A stretch of DNA of 64,000 bases from Myxococcales bacterium. GTDB lineage: Bacteria; Myxococcota_A; Polyangia; Polyangiales; JAFGIB01. The stretch is from positions 1 to 64,000 of the forward strand of contig JAOUOP010000005.1 in assembly GCA_029880325.1 (NCBI GenBank). The letters are read 5' to 3'. The notes under the pieces were generated by a model that saw only the letters and a program-made list of their open reading frames with translations, made no database searches and was not told the DNA's origin. Each line of letters opens with the position of its first letter. Position 1 is the stretch's first letter. Shown here piece after piece: positions 25,151-34,676 of this stretch. A program made the position numbers and the translations under genes.

Positions 25151-28129
25151 TTACGGGCACATGTTGCTGTTGGCGTCGCTGTTGACGCCGCTCGGACAAA
25201 TGGTGTTGCTCCAGGTGACGCCGGTGAGAGTCGCGCCGGTGAGATCGGCGCCGGTGAGGTCGGCGTCGGTGAGGTCGGCGTTGCTCAGATTGGCGCCGCT
25301 CAGATCAGCGTTGCTCAGATCAGCCGCAGATAGGTCGGCGTCGCTCAGGTCGGCTCCCGACAGATCGATGCCGGCCAGGTTGTCGCCCGCGAAGCTGAGA
25401 CCGCCTGACAGGTTGAGCGCGATGCCACCGAGGGCGGCGCCCGGGCCGATCAGGATGTCGCTGCCGTCAGCGTCCGCCATGCAGTTCCAGTCTGCGGGCA
25501 GTGCGTCGGGGCAACCGCCTCCGCTCAGGTTCACCGCCGTCACACCGTCCAGCGTGGCGCCCGAGAGGTCGGAGCCGCTCAAATCGGCGCCCGTCAAGTC
25601 GACCCCACTGAGGTCGGTGTTGCTGCTGAGGTCGGCGTTGGTCAGCACGGCACCACTCATATCGGAGCCGCTGAAGTCGGCGTTGCGAAGGTCCGCAGCG
25701 TCCAGGGTCGCGTTGCTCAGGTTGCTGTTGGTCGCGCTCGCCCCGTCAAAGCTGGCACCCGAGAGGTCGGCGCCGGCCAGGTTGGCGTCATTGAGGGTGG
25801 CGCCATCCAGGATGGCGTTCGAGAGGTCGGCACCGGCCAGGTTCTGGTTGGACAGATCCTCGCCGTTGAAGTCCGTGTTCGAGAGGTCGGCGCCGGGGCC
25901 GATCAAGGCGTCGTCACCGTTGGCGTCCGGGATGCAATCCCAGCCCGTCGGCAGCTGGTCCGGGCAGTTTTGAAGCTGCAGGGCACGCACTCCGTCGAGC
26001 GTGGCGCTGCTCAGATCGACTCCTGTGAGATCGGCGCCGGTCAGGTTGGCGCCGGTCAGGTTGGCGCCGGTCAGGTTGGCGTCGGTCAGGTCGGCGTCGG
26101 TCAGGTCGGCGCCGCTCAGGTTGGCGCCGCTCAGGTCCGCGCTGTCGAGGCTGGCGTTCTGCAGGTCGGCGCTACTGAGGTTGGCGTCGACCAGCACCGC
26201 GTCGTCGAGCGTGGTGAACTGGAGTTGGGCCTCGGTCAGAACCGCTTCCGTGAGGTCGGCGCCTTGCATCGATGCGTCGGAGACAATGGCCTGCACCAAA
26301 CTTGCCGAAACCAGGCTTGCGTCCTGCAGGCTGGCGCTGTCGAGGTTTGCACCGTCGAGATTGGCACCGTCGAGATTGGCACCGTCGAGATTGGCACCGT
26401 CGATGCGCGCATCGACGAAGATCGCGTTGACCAGGGTCGCGTCCTGCAGGTTCGCGTCGATGAGGTCGGCGTTGGTGAAGTCGGCGCCGGTCGCGTCGGC
26501 GTTGCCGAAGTCCGCGCCGTCTAGGATGGCGTTGGTGAAGTCGGCGTTGACCAGGGTTGCGTCGCCGAAGTCGATGCCGGGCAACTCCATGTCGCTGAAG
26601 TTTGCGCCCGTGGCGTCGACGCCGGAGAGGTTTGCGTCTGGTCCGACCAGGGTCCAGCCGGAGGCCAGATTCATGCACGCCCAGTCGATCGGCAGATCGG
26701 CCGGGCAGTCCACCAGGTCGATCGCCTGCACGCCATCGAGCTGGACGTTGAACAGGTCCACATTGGTCATGTCCGCCACGTTGAAGCTGGCGTCCTGCAG
26801 GTCGGTGCCGCTCGCGAAAGTGGCGTTGTCGAGGATTGAGCCGTCGAAGTTCACGTCGCTCAGGTCGCTGAGCGGGCTGAAGTCCGAACCGGTCAGGTCC
26901 AGATTGCTCAGGTCGGCGCCGGGGCCCACCAGGGTCCAGCCGGCCGGTCCCAGATCAAGACAGTCCCAGCCCGGCGGCAGGTCTGCGGGGCAGCCGAGGA
27001 GATTGGTGATCTGGGCGCCGTCGAGGTCGAGTCCCGAGAGGTCTGCGCCGGTCAGGTCCAGGCCGCTGAGGTTCGAGCCCGGTCCCAGTAGCGTCAGTCC
27101 CGCGCTGCCCAGGTCGATGCAATCCCAGCCACCGGGCAGATCGGCCGGACAGGCGATCAGGTCGGTGGCGGTGACGCCGTCGAGGTCGGCGTTGCCGAGG
27201 TCGGCGCCCGCCAGGTCGGCGCCGATGAGCACGGCGTCGGTCAAGTTGGCGTCGTCGAAGTTGGCGTTGCTGAGATTGGCGCCCGTCAAATCGGCGCCGC
27301 TGAGGTCGGCACCGCGCAGCTCCGACCAGCTCAGGTCTGTGCCCACCATTGAGGCGTTGGAGAAGTCCACGCCGGAAAGGTAGACGCTGCCCAGGTCGGC
27401 GCCGTCCAGGTTTGCGCCGCTGTAGTCGCCGCGAGCGACGCAGGCGTTGTCGGTGGCGTTCCACTCGGCCGGAAAGGCGCACAGGGCGGAGATGTCGGCG
27501 TCGCCACCGTTGCAGGCGTAGGAGGTGGAAGCGATTTCACCGCTGTCGAGCGTGCCGTTGCCGTTTGCGTCGCTGCCCTGACTGATGGCGAAGCCGCCGT
27601 TTGCGCAGTTGCTGTCACCGGCGGCGAGCGCGTCGGTCTGCACCAGCGTCGCCGTCACGCCCACGGCGTTGCAGATGTTCTGGGTGGAGGTGACCTCCGT
27701 CGCATCGAGAATGCCATCGCCGTCGGTGTCGGCGCCGCTGCGAATGCTGACGCCGCCCTCGCTGCAGCTGCCATCGCCTGCGGGGATTTCCATCACATCG
27801 ACCAGGGTCAGCCCCGTGGTGTCGGTGCCGCCGCCGCCCGTGCCGGTGCCCGTGCCGTTGCCCGTGCCCGTGCCGTTGCCCGTGCCGCTGGGTGTCGTCG
27901 CATTACACACATAGTTGACATCGGCGACCTCGCCTTCTTCGAGGCTTCCGCTGCCATCGGCGTCGATGCCGGTCGCAATCGCGACGCCGCCACTTTCGCA
28001 GTTGGCTCCCGCTGCCTCTTCGCTGACATCGACCAGGGGCACTTCGATCTTGCCTCCCGAGTCGTCACCGCAGCCGCCTAGCGCGAGCATCGCGCACAGC
28101 ACCATCCAAGAAATCCGTTTCACGTTCAC
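25151..28129 (-). CDS. Very long pentapeptide-repeat lipoprotein with DUF7151-like N-terminal repeats
   Basis: About 992 residues from GTG 28129 (GGAGGA seven bases upstream); a GTG two codons later is possible. A lipobox (LALGGC) follows the signal. Three related repeats of about 55 residues come next (NCESGGVAIATGIDADGSGSL type, ending in VCN), like DUF7151, with a GTGTGN linker from short DNA repeats between the first two. The rest is dozens of A(D/N)LSG-type pentapeptides, which build a right-handed square beta helix. The helix is interrupted at least five times by a unit of the form CPADLPxGWDC ... LxGPGADLS. Surface localisation is likely and function unknown. Confidence 0.88.
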   Translation of the reverse strand: MNVKRISWMVLCAMLALGGCGDDSGGKIEVPLVDVSEEAAGANCESGGVAIATGIDADGSGSLEEGEVADVNYVCNATTPSGTGNGTGTGNGTGTGTGGGGTDTTGLTLVDVMEIPAGDGSCSEGGVSIRSGADTDGDGILDATEVTSTQNICNAVGVTATLVQTDALAAGDSNCANGGFAISQGSDANGNGTLDSGEIASTSYACNGGDADISALCAFPAEWNATDNACVARGDYSGANLDGADLGSVYLSGVDFSNASMVGTDLSWSELRGADLSGADLTGANLSNANFDDANLTDAVLIGADLAGADLGNADLDGVTATDLIACPADLPGGWDCIDLGSAGLTLLGPGSNLSGLDLTGADLSGLDLDGAQITNLLGCPADLPPGWDCLDLGPAGWTLVGPGADLSNLDLTGSDFSPLSDLSDVNFDGSILDNATFASGTDLQDASFNVADMTNVDLFNVQLDGVQAIDLVDCPADLPIDWACMNLASGWTLVGPDANLSGVDATGANFSDMELPGIDFGDATLVNADFTNAILDGADFGNADATGADFTNADLIDANLQDATLVNAIFVDARIDGANLDGANLDGANLDGANLDSASLQDASLVSASLVQAIVSDASMQGADLTEAVLTEAQLQFTTLDDAVLVDANLSSADLQNASLDSADLSGANLSGADLTDADLTDANLTGANLTGANLTGADLTGVDLSSATLDGVRALQLQNCPDQLPTGWDCIPDANGDDALIGPGADLSNTDFNGEDLSNQNLAGADLSNAILDGATLNDANLAGADLSGASFDGASATNSNLSNATLDAADLRNADFSGSDMSGAVLTNADLSSNTDLSGVDLTGADLSGSDLSGATLDGVTAVNLSGGGCPDALPADWNCMADADGSDILIGPGAALGGIALNLSGGLSFAGDNLAGIDLSGADLSDADLSAADLSNADLSGANLSNADLTDADLTGADLTGATLTGVTWSNTICPSGVNSDANSNMCP

Positions 28130-28494
28130 GAGCAAGTCCTCCGGCAAAGGGACGTGGACCTTGAACGCACAATTCCACACGGCTGCGGCCGCGACGCTCG
28201 GGGAGCGCGGCGGCCCCAACTCAACGTGCTGGGCCCACGATCGAACGAGCGCAGCATTGTCGCTACCCTCTGCTAGCTGTAATGGCCGCGTTGTCCCGAT
28301 TTGCCGGACTTCGCACCGAATTGTCGCAAAAAGCTGTGTGTGACGGGGGTGCGGGTGGGAACAGGGGGCATCGGAGCGCACCGTTTTTCTGCTTGCCTTG
28401 ACCTGCCTTGACCTGCTTCGACCTGCCGAGAGCGCGCGCGTTGGCGGCCTTGCCGGGTTGTTGAGACCGTGCCACCTTCCGCGCCGGGTACGCC
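28130..28494. promoter_or_regulatory. Divergent promoter region between the pentapeptide gene and trkA
   Basis: 365 bases without a convincing gene. It must carry the start signals of both divergent genes. Its notable content is the decamer array at 28395-28424. I see no clear -10/-35 pair otherwise. Confidence 0.5.
28395..28424. repeat. Three head-to-tail decamers upstream of trkA
   Basis: GCCTTGACCT occurs twice without a gap and is followed by GCTTCGACCT. Each copy is ten bases, about one helical turn, so a bound protein would contact the same DNA face three times. The array ends 70 bases before the trkA start and contains TTGACC, which also resembles a -35 element. Confidence 0.6.
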
Positions 28495-29859
28495 ATGCAA
28501 GTCGTCATCGCAGGTGAGGACATCGTCGGTTACCGCATCGCCGAAGAGCTGATGCACGGTCATGACGTGACCTTTGTCGGTCCCGTCGAGCCGGCCGGTA
28601 CACGCCTCGATCAACTCGATGTGCAGGTCGTGCACGGGGCGATCACTGCGCCCGAGGTGTTGCGCCAGGCGCGCATGGGCAGCTGCGATGTCTTCGTCGC
28701 ATGCACCGACAGCGACGAGAGCAACCTGGTCGCCTGCGTGGCGGCCCAGGGCTTGGGCGCCAAGCGCACCATCTGCATGTTGAGCAGCCCGGGCTTTTTG
28801 AGCGTGGCCGACGACGACGTGGCCCTGGCCGAGGCCCTGGGCATCCACTCGGTGGTGCGGCCCTCGGAGCAGCTGGCCGAGGAGATCCTGCGCATCGTCA
28901 CCGTGCCGGGCGCCCTCGATGTGCAGGAATTCGCCGACGGCCGCGTCAAGCTCCTGCGCTACGCGGTGGAGGCCGGCGCGCCGATCACGCGCAAGCGCCT
29001 GCGCTACCTGAGCCTGCCGCGCCACGTGCAGCTGATCATGCTGCGTCGGGGCGACGAGATGATCGTGCCCCAGGGCGATACCCTGCTGCAGGCCGGCGAC
29101 AAGGTCACGGCCATGGGCCGCTGGACCTCCCTGCGCCGCTTGCTCCTGAAGTTTCTGCGCAAGGAGACCACCTCGGCCGAGCCGCGCACCGCGGCCGTGG
29201 TCGGCGGTGGCACCGTGGGTTTCGCCGTCACGCGCGGCCTCGAGGAAGCCGGCTGGCACGTGAAGCTGATCGAAATTCAACGCGCCCGCTGCGAGGAGAT
29301 CGCAGGTCAGCTCGAGTCGTTGGTGCTCTACGGCGATGGCGCCGACCTGGATCTGTTGCAGCAGGAGGCCATCGACCAGGTCTCGGTGCTGGTGGCGGTT
29401 GCCAACAACGACGAGAAAAACCTCCTGGTCTCACTGCTGGCCAAACAACTGGGAGTCAAACGCACCGTGACGCGCGCCGAACGGCTCTCCAACGAGTTGA
29501 TGTTCGAGAAGGTGGGCGTGGACGTGGTGCGCTCGGCCAAGGGCGCGGCGATCCGCTCGGTGGTGCGCAGCATCGACCAGGGCAACCTGGAAATCCAGGC
29601 CGAGCTGGAGCACGGCGACGCTTGCGTGATCGAGCTCAGGCTGCCGGCCGACTACCGCGCGGTGCTGCTGTCGGAGCTGGCGCCGCCGGCCTTCGCGCGC
29701 GTGGGCTCGATCCTCCGCGATCGCAAGCTGATCATCCCCTCGGGCGAAGACGAGCTGCGCCCCGGCGACGAGATCCTGGTCATCTGCACCCGCGCCGACG
29801 AGGCCCAGACGCGGGATTACTTCCTGATGCCCCATCCGGCGGGCGCCGTGGCGAGCTGA
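28495..29859 (+). CDS. trkA: Trk potassium uptake regulatory protein TrkA
   Basis: 454 residues in two similar halves, each a TrkA-N NAD-binding fold followed by a TrkA-C domain. The first half begins MQVVIAGEDIVGYRIAEEL and the second has AAVVGGGTVGFAVTRGLEEAGWHVKLIE, with an acidic residue at the end of the second strand as expected for NAD. TrkA is the cytoplasmic gating ring for TrkH, which is encoded 19 bases downstream. ATG start at 28495. The length matches the usual duplicated TrkA. Confidence 0.95.
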   Translation: MQVVIAGEDIVGYRIAEELMHGHDVTFVGPVEPAGTRLDQLDVQVVHGAITAPEVLRQARMGSCDVFVACTDSDESNLVACVAAQGLGAKRTICMLSSPGFLSVADDDVALAEALGIHSVVRPSEQLAEEILRIVTVPGALDVQEFADGRVKLLRYAVEAGAPITRKRLRYLSLPRHVQLIMLRRGDEMIVPQGDTLLQAGDKVTAMGRWTSLRRLLLKFLRKETTSAEPRTAAVVGGGTVGFAVTRGLEEAGWHVKLIEIQRARCEEIAGQLESLVLYGDGADLDLLQQEAIDQVSVLVAVANNDEKNLLVSLLAKQLGVKRTVTRAERLSNELMFEKVGVDVVRSAKGAAIRSVVRSIDQGNLEIQAELEHGDACVIELRLPADYRAVLLSELAPPAFARVGSILRDRKLIIPSGEDELRPGDEILVICTRADEAQTRDYFLMPHPAGAVAS

Positions 29860-29877
29860 GACGCAGGGAAGGGCGCC

Positions 29878-31326
29878 GTGCGGCTGCTATTGGTATTGGG
29901 GCTCGTGGGGCGGTTGCTGAGGCTCTTCAGCGCCGCCTTCGTGCCGCCGCTCGTGTTGTCGCTGGTCGACGGCGACAGCCGCGCGTTCACGCATTTCGCC
30001 ATCGGCGCGGTGGCGAGCTTTGCCGCCGGCGCCCTGGCCGCGCGCGGCTTCAGCCCCACGCCGGTCTTCCAGCGCAGCGAGGCGCTCTCGGTGGTGGCGC
30101 TGACCTGGCTGTCGATCGCGGTTTTTTCCGCCGTTCCGCTGGCGCTCGCAGGCCTGTCGCTGGTGGATGCGTTTTTCGAGGCCATGAGCGGGCTGACCAC
30201 CACCGGCGCCACCATCCTTTTGGACTTCTCCGGCTACGGGCGTTCCTTTTTTCTGTGGCGCGCGATGATGCAGTGGTTCGGGGGCCTGGGCGTCATCGCC
30301 CTGTTCGTGGTGGTGTTGCCTTCGCTCGGCATTGCCGGGCGCCAGCTCTTTTTCGCCGAGGCCTCGGCCGCGCCCTCCGAGGCCATCACCACCCACATCC
30401 GCAACCAGGCCGGGCGCCTGTGGCTGCTCTACGCGGGCATGACGGCGCTGCTGTCGGCGCTGCTGATGACGGCCGGCATGGATCTCTACGACGCGGTGGT
30501 GCACGCCCTGACCACGGTCTCGGCCGGCGGTTTTTCGCCCAATGGTCGCTCCATCGCGGGCTACGAAAATCCGGCCGTGGAGTGGATTCTGATTCCCTTC
30601 ATGTTGCTGGCGGGCACCAGCTACACCCTGCAGTACCTGGCCGCCACCGGGCGTCCTGGCAGTCTATTGCGCGACGGCGAGTTCCGCTTTTACGCCCTGC
30701 AGGCTTTGGCAGTGACGCTGCTTTTGACCTGGGTCCTGGCCGACGGTCAAATGGACAGCTCGCACCTGCGGGCGGCGGCCTTTCAGGCCACCAGCGTGAT
30801 CAGCAGCACGGGCTATGCCAGCACCGACTACAACCTCTGGCCCGATCAGGCGCGGGCGGCCCTCCTGCTGCTGATGGTCACCGGCGGTTGCGCCGGCTCA
30901 GCGGCCGGTGGGCCCAAGGCGATTCGCCTGCTGCTGGTGCTCAAGCGCGTGCTTCGGGAGATCACGCGCGTCCTGCATCCGCGGGCGGTATTGCCGATCC
31001 GCCACGGCCACAAGCCGGTCTCCGACGAGATCGTGCGCGCGGTCTTCAACCTGGTGGTGCTCTACGCCGCGCTGCACTTCCTCTTTGGCGTGATGCTGGT
31101 GCTGCTCGGCGCCGACCTGGTCACGGGCATGTCGGCGGCCATCGCGTGTCTGGGCAACATCGGCCCCGGCTTTGGCCCCGCCGGGCCCATGGGCAGCTTC
31201 GCGGGCTTTTCCGACGCCAGCAAGCTGCTGCTCAGCTTTGCCATGTGGATCGGAAGGCTCGAGATCGTGACCGTGCTGGCGCTCTTCCACCGCGACGTCT
31301 GGCGCAATATGCGACTGCGCGCGTGA
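29878..31326 (+). CDS. trkH: Trk potassium uptake protein TrkH
   Basis: 482 residues, multi-spanning, with the four pore-loop repeats of the TrkH/KtrB superfamily, e.g. SGLTTTGATILLDF, LTTVSAGGFSPNGRS, SVISSTGYASTDYN and ACLGNIGPGFG. The MMQWFGGLGVIALFVVVLPSLGI signature is also present. It imports K+ under control of TrkA just upstream. GTG start at 29878 with GGGAAGG before it. Convergent with the TPR gene at 31340. Confidence 0.95.
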   Translation: MRLLLVLGLVGRLLRLFSAAFVPPLVLSLVDGDSRAFTHFAIGAVASFAAGALAARGFSPTPVFQRSEALSVVALTWLSIAVFSAVPLALAGLSLVDAFFEAMSGLTTTGATILLDFSGYGRSFFLWRAMMQWFGGLGVIALFVVVLPSLGIAGRQLFFAEASAAPSEAITTHIRNQAGRLWLLYAGMTALLSALLMTAGMDLYDAVVHALTTVSAGGFSPNGRSIAGYENPAVEWILIPFMLLAGTSYTLQYLAATGRPGSLLRDGEFRFYALQALAVTLLLTWVLADGQMDSSHLRAAAFQATSVISSTGYASTDYNLWPDQARAALLLLMVTGGCAGSAAGGPKAIRLLLVLKRVLREITRVLHPRAVLPIRHGHKPVSDEIVRAVFNLVVLYAALHFLFGVMLVLLGADLVTGMSAAIACLGNIGPGFGPAGPMGSFAGFSDASKLLLSFAMWIGRLEIVTVLALFHRDVWRNMRLRA

Positions 31327-31339
31327 AAAATCGCACGAG

Positions 31340-32626
31340 TTAACGCAGAGCCAACTGCACCGTGCGTGCCTCGGCGCGCTCACGGGCGGCTCTAGCCTCG
31401 GCCCGGCGCCCGTATTTTTCGTGCAACCGCGCCAGGTTCAAAAGCGGGTTTGGGTCGTGGGCGTCGAGGGAAGCGGCCCGCTCCAGCGCCGCCCGCGCTT
31501 CGGCTTCCCGATCCCGGGCGAGGCCGACGGCGCCCAGGCCGTTGTGGGCCGCCGCCAGCGTGGGCTCGAGCGCGATGGCGCGGTCGTAGGCGCGTTCGGC
31601 GGTCTCCAGTTCGCCGCGCCGCACGTGGGTATTGCCCAGCTTCAGCCACACGACGGCGTCGTCGGGGGCGAGCAGCTGGGCGGCCTCGTAGCGTCTGAGG
31701 GCCGCGTCGAAGGCGCCGCGCCGCACGTCCAAGTCGCCCAGGGCCATCAGCGGTCCCGGCAGGGCCGGCGCCCGCTGCCGCGCCGCCTGCAGGTCGAGTT
31801 CGCCGCCCTTTTCGTCGCCCAGCTCCAGCCGTACCAGGCCGCGTCCCAGCCAGGCTTCGTGGGTCCCCTGTTCGCGTGCGATGGCGGCCGTGAAGGCATC
31901 TTCGGCCGCCTCCAGCTCCCCGCGCTGGCGGGCCAGGCGCCCCAGGTTGATGCGCGGCTGGTGGGCGCCGGGGTCGAGCTCGGCGGCGCGTTCGTAGTCG
32001 GCGCGGGCGGCGCCCAGATCGCCCAGGGCCTCGCGCGCCAGTCCGCGGCGGTTGTACAGGCTCGGCAAAAGCGACAGGCGCTCGACCAGCGGGTCCAGCA
32101 GCGCAAGGGCCTGCGCGGGCTTGTGCCCATCGAGGGCCAGGTCGGCCGCGGCCAGCAGGGCCCGCGGCGCCATCGGCTCCAGGGCGCGGGCCGCCGCCAC
32201 CGCCCGGGCGCGCGCTTCGGGGTCGCCCTGGGCTTCGGCCAGGGCCGCCGCCAGTAGCCAAAGGCCCAGCCCGGTCTCGCCTTCCGCGTCGAGCAGGCTG
32301 CGGGCCTGCTTCAGCTGCTCGGCTGCTGCTTCAAGGTCGCCGCGCTGCAGGGCCGCCAGCGCCCGGGCGCGCGCCAGCTGGCCGCGCAGCTGTGGGCTGT
32401 CGCTGTGCTCCCGGGCCCGCTCCAGCAGCTTTTTCGCCCGTGCGGCGTCGATCTCGCCCAGATCCGGCGCCCGCTCCAGCCCCATGTCCAGCACCTGGCG
32501 CGCCTCCCGCGCCAGCGCCTCGGCATCCTGGCGGGCCCGAAGCTCCGCCGCCCACCACAGGCAGCCGGCGGCGACCGCCACGCCAGCCAAGCTGCAGATC
32601 ACCCCGAAGATCCCTTGCCGATCCAT
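31340..32626 (-). CDS. Membrane-anchored TPR protein
   Basis: 428 residues. One N-terminal helix (IFGVICSLAGVAVAAGCLWWAAEL) anchors it, and nearly all the rest is tetratricopeptide repeats (for example YNRRGLAREALGDLGAARADYERAAELDP and LGNTHVRRGELETAERAYDRAIALEP). I count roughly ten repeats. TPR arrays bind protein partners; none is indicated by the neighbours. ATG 32626 fits the position of the membrane helix. Confidence 0.8.
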   Translation of the reverse strand: MDRQGIFGVICSLAGVAVAAGCLWWAAELRARQDAEALAREARQVLDMGLERAPDLGEIDAARAKKLLERAREHSDSPQLRGQLARARALAALQRGDLEAAAEQLKQARSLLDAEGETGLGLWLLAAALAEAQGDPEARARAVAAARALEPMAPRALLAAADLALDGHKPAQALALLDPLVERLSLLPSLYNRRGLAREALGDLGAARADYERAAELDPGAHQPRINLGRLARQRGELEAAEDAFTAAIAREQGTHEAWLGRGLVRLELGDEKGGELDLQAARQRAPALPGPLMALGDLDVRRGAFDAALRRYEAAQLLAPDDAVVWLKLGNTHVRRGELETAERAYDRAIALEPTLAAAHNGLGAVGLARDREAEARAALERAASLDAHDPNPLLNLARLHEKYGRRAEARAARERAEARTVQLALR

Positions 32627-32736
32627 ACTTCCCGGTAGCTCCGGCCGCCCCGAGGGTCAATTTTTCGGCGCGCCTCCGGGTGGGAGGACCCGGGGTGCTT
32701 CCAAAATGCGCCCAAGTTGGGCTACCAATTGCGCCG

Positions 32737-33459
32737 ATGAAGCGCTGGCTCGCGATCGGGGGAGGTCTGCTGTTGTTGGCCTGGAGTCCGTTCCTCTACA
32801 CCGAGCTGACCCGAGAGCGGGTGGAGCCCAAGGGGCGGGATCTGCCGGCCGCGGCCTTTGATGAGGACGAGCCCGAGCCGGAGCTGGAGCCGGCTGACGA
32901 GGAAGAACTCGAAGGCGAGCAAGAGGACGAGCCCGCCGAGCCCGCCGAGCAGGCGGCGGCGGCCGAAGGCGAAGGCGAGCAGGCCGCCGAGCCTGAGCCC
33001 GCCGAGGCCGAGCAGCAGGTGGCGGTGCCCGAGCCTGCCGCCGAGGCCGAGTCGGCCGCCGAGGGCGACGAGCAGGCCGAGCGGCCCGCGGCCCCGGACA
33101 TCCGCCTCTCGGGCCCCACCGGCGTGCTCAAGCAGGCCTTCGAGTCCGAGACCCGCGACGCCCTGTGGGCCCAGGGCGCCGAGGCCAAGCTCGGTCAGGT
33201 TCTCGACTTCCACGACGACGAGGAGATGCCCCAGGACTTCGTACAGGGCACCAGCTGTCGGCGCACGGTCTGCCGGGCGGAGCTGCGCTGGGCGCGCGAG
33301 CACAACGACTCCTACGTGAAAATCTACCAGGCGCTCGGGCAGCAGTACGGCAGCGAGATCGGCGTCGAACCGGTGATGGAGGCCGACGAAGAGGACCACT
33401 ACCAGGTCTTCCTCTACGTGCTGCGCGACGGCTACTCTGCTGCCGATCTTGCGAAATGA
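32737..33459 (+). CDS. Single-pass membrane protein with Glu/Pro/Ala-rich linker and small C-terminal domain
   Basis: 240 residues from ATG 32737. A membrane helix (WLAIGGGLLLLAWSPFLY) is followed by about 110 residues of almost only Glu, Ala, Pro and Asp. The C-terminal domain of about 95 residues has two close cysteines (GTSCRRTVCRAELRW) that could form a disulfide. The long acidic linker would hold the C-terminal domain away from the membrane. The family is not recognised. It lies 27 bases before bolA on the same strand. Confidence 0.65.
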   Translation: MKRWLAIGGGLLLLAWSPFLYTELTRERVEPKGRDLPAAAFDEDEPEPELEPADEEELEGEQEDEPAEPAEQAAAAEGEGEQAAEPEPAEAEQQVAVPEPAAEAESAAEGDEQAERPAAPDIRLSGPTGVLKQAFESETRDALWAQGAEAKLGQVLDFHDDEEMPQDFVQGTSCRRTVCRAELRWAREHNDSYVKIYQALGQQYGSEIGVEPVMEADEEDHYQVFLYVLRDGYSAADLAK

Positions 33460-33486
33460 GCGCCCGAGCCCCAAAGTAGCGCCCCC

Positions 33487-33717
33487 ATGGTCGAACCCGA
33501 AGAGCTGGAAAAGAAGCTGCGCGAGGCCTTTCCCGGGGCCACGCTCCTCACGGTCGAGGACCTGACCGGAACCAAGGACCACTACAAGGCGGTCATCGTG
33601 GCGCCGGACTTCGCGGGCAAAAGCCGCGTGCAGCAGCATCAAATGGTCTATGCCGCGCTGGGCGCTTGGATGGCCGGCCCGGTGCATGCGCTGGCGCTCG
33701 AGACGCGCAGCGAGTGA
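33487..33717 (+). CDS. bolA: BolA-family protein
   Basis: 76 residues with the BolA fold: EELEKKLREAFPGATLLTVEDLTGTKDHYKAVIVAPDFAGKSRVQQHQMVYAAL, including the conserved F-G-K-S-R-V-Q-QH-Q stretch. BolA proteins pair with monothiol glutaredoxins in iron-sulfur handling and stress response. No glutaredoxin gene is adjacent. It starts at ATG 33487 and sits 11 bases before fabD on the same strand. Confidence 0.85.
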   Translation: MVEPEELEKKLREAFPGATLLTVEDLTGTKDHYKAVIVAPDFAGKSRVQQHQMVYAALGAWMAGPVHALALETRSE

Positions 33718-33728
33718 GGTTGTAAACG

Positions 33729-34655
33729 ATGGGCAAGGTCGCATTTATCTTCCCCGGACAGGGCGCCCAGAAAGTGGGCATGGGCAGGGCCGCATTCGAC
33801 GAGACCGAGGCCGGTCGCGCGGCCTTCGAAGCGGCCGACGCCGCCCTGGGCGAGTCGCTGTCGGGGCTGTGCTTCGAGGGGCCCGAGGATCAGCTGCAGC
33901 TGACGGCCAACACCCAGCCGGCGATCCTGACCACCTCCATCGCGCTGTTGCGCGGCCTGGGGGCCGACTGCGACGTGGTGGCCGGTCACAGCCTGGGCGA
34001 GTACAGCGCCAACGTGGCCGCCGCCACGCTGGGCTTCGAGGACGCCGTGCGCCTGGTGCGCAAGCGCGGCCAGTTCATGCAGCAGGCGGTGCCGGTGGGC
34101 CAGGGCGCCATGGCGGCGGTGCTGGGCGGTGAGATCGCGGCCATCGAACAGGCCTGCGCCGAGACCGAAGGCGTGGTCGAGCCGGTCAACTACAACTGCC
34201 CCGGACAGCTGGTGATCGCCGGCGCGCGCGAGGCGGTGGAGCGGGCCGGCGCGCGCATCGCCGAAGCCGGCGCCAAGGTGCGCCCGCTGCCGGTTAGCGC
34301 CCCCTTTCACTCGAGCCTGATGCGCCCGGCCGAAGACGCCCTGTCGCCGCACCTGGCCGAGGCTGCCTTTGGCGAGCCCAGGGTGCCGATCTACGTCAAC
34401 GTCGACGCCGCGCCCATCACCGCTGCCGCCGCCGCCCGCGATGCGCTCACGCGCCAGGTCAGCCGTGCGGTGCGCTGGGAGCAGACCATCGTGGCCATGA
34501 TCGAGGACGGCGTCACGCTCTTCGTCGAGATCGGCCCCGGCCGCGCGCTGACGGGCATGCTGCGGCGCATCGACAAAAACGCGGCCAAGGCCAACGTCGA
34601 GGCGCCCAAGGACTTCGAGGCTGCGCGAGAGTCGATCGCGGCCCATCGCGGCTGA
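33729..34655 (+). CDS. fabD: Malonyl-CoA:ACP transacylase
   Basis: 308 residues, standard for FabD. It loads malonyl groups onto acyl carrier protein for fatty acid synthesis. Key features are FPGQGAQ at the N-terminus, the nucleophile elbow GHSLGEYSA with Ser88, and PFHS with His194. ATG start at 33729. Other fab genes and a canonical ACP gene are not adjacent, and the only carrier-like gene in the window (47344-47661) lacks its serine. Convergent with tex. Confidence 0.93.
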   Translation: MGKVAFIFPGQGAQKVGMGRAAFDETEAGRAAFEAADAALGESLSGLCFEGPEDQLQLTANTQPAILTTSIALLRGLGADCDVVAGHSLGEYSANVAAATLGFEDAVRLVRKRGQFMQQAVPVGQGAMAAVLGGEIAAIEQACAETEGVVEPVNYNCPGQLVIAGAREAVERAGARIAEAGAKVRPLPVSAPFHSSLMRPAEDALSPHLAEAAFGEPRVPIYVNVDAAPITAAAAARDALTRQVSRAVRWEQTIVAMIEDGVTLFVEIGPGRALTGMLRRIDKNAAKANVEAPKDFEAARESIAAHRG

Positions 34656-34676
34656 CGGCAGGCCGCGTCGCCAGCC

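Noticed and set aside
26000..26420. CRISPR-like direct repeats of 15 bases
   Set aside because: They are in-frame codons for pentapeptide repeats (A-D/N-L-x-x) without unique spacers.
33729..34655. A polyketide or fatty-acid gene cluster around fabD and the carrier-like gene
   Set aside because: fabD has no ketosynthase or functional carrier nearby, and the carrier homologue lacks its serine and is 13 kb away.
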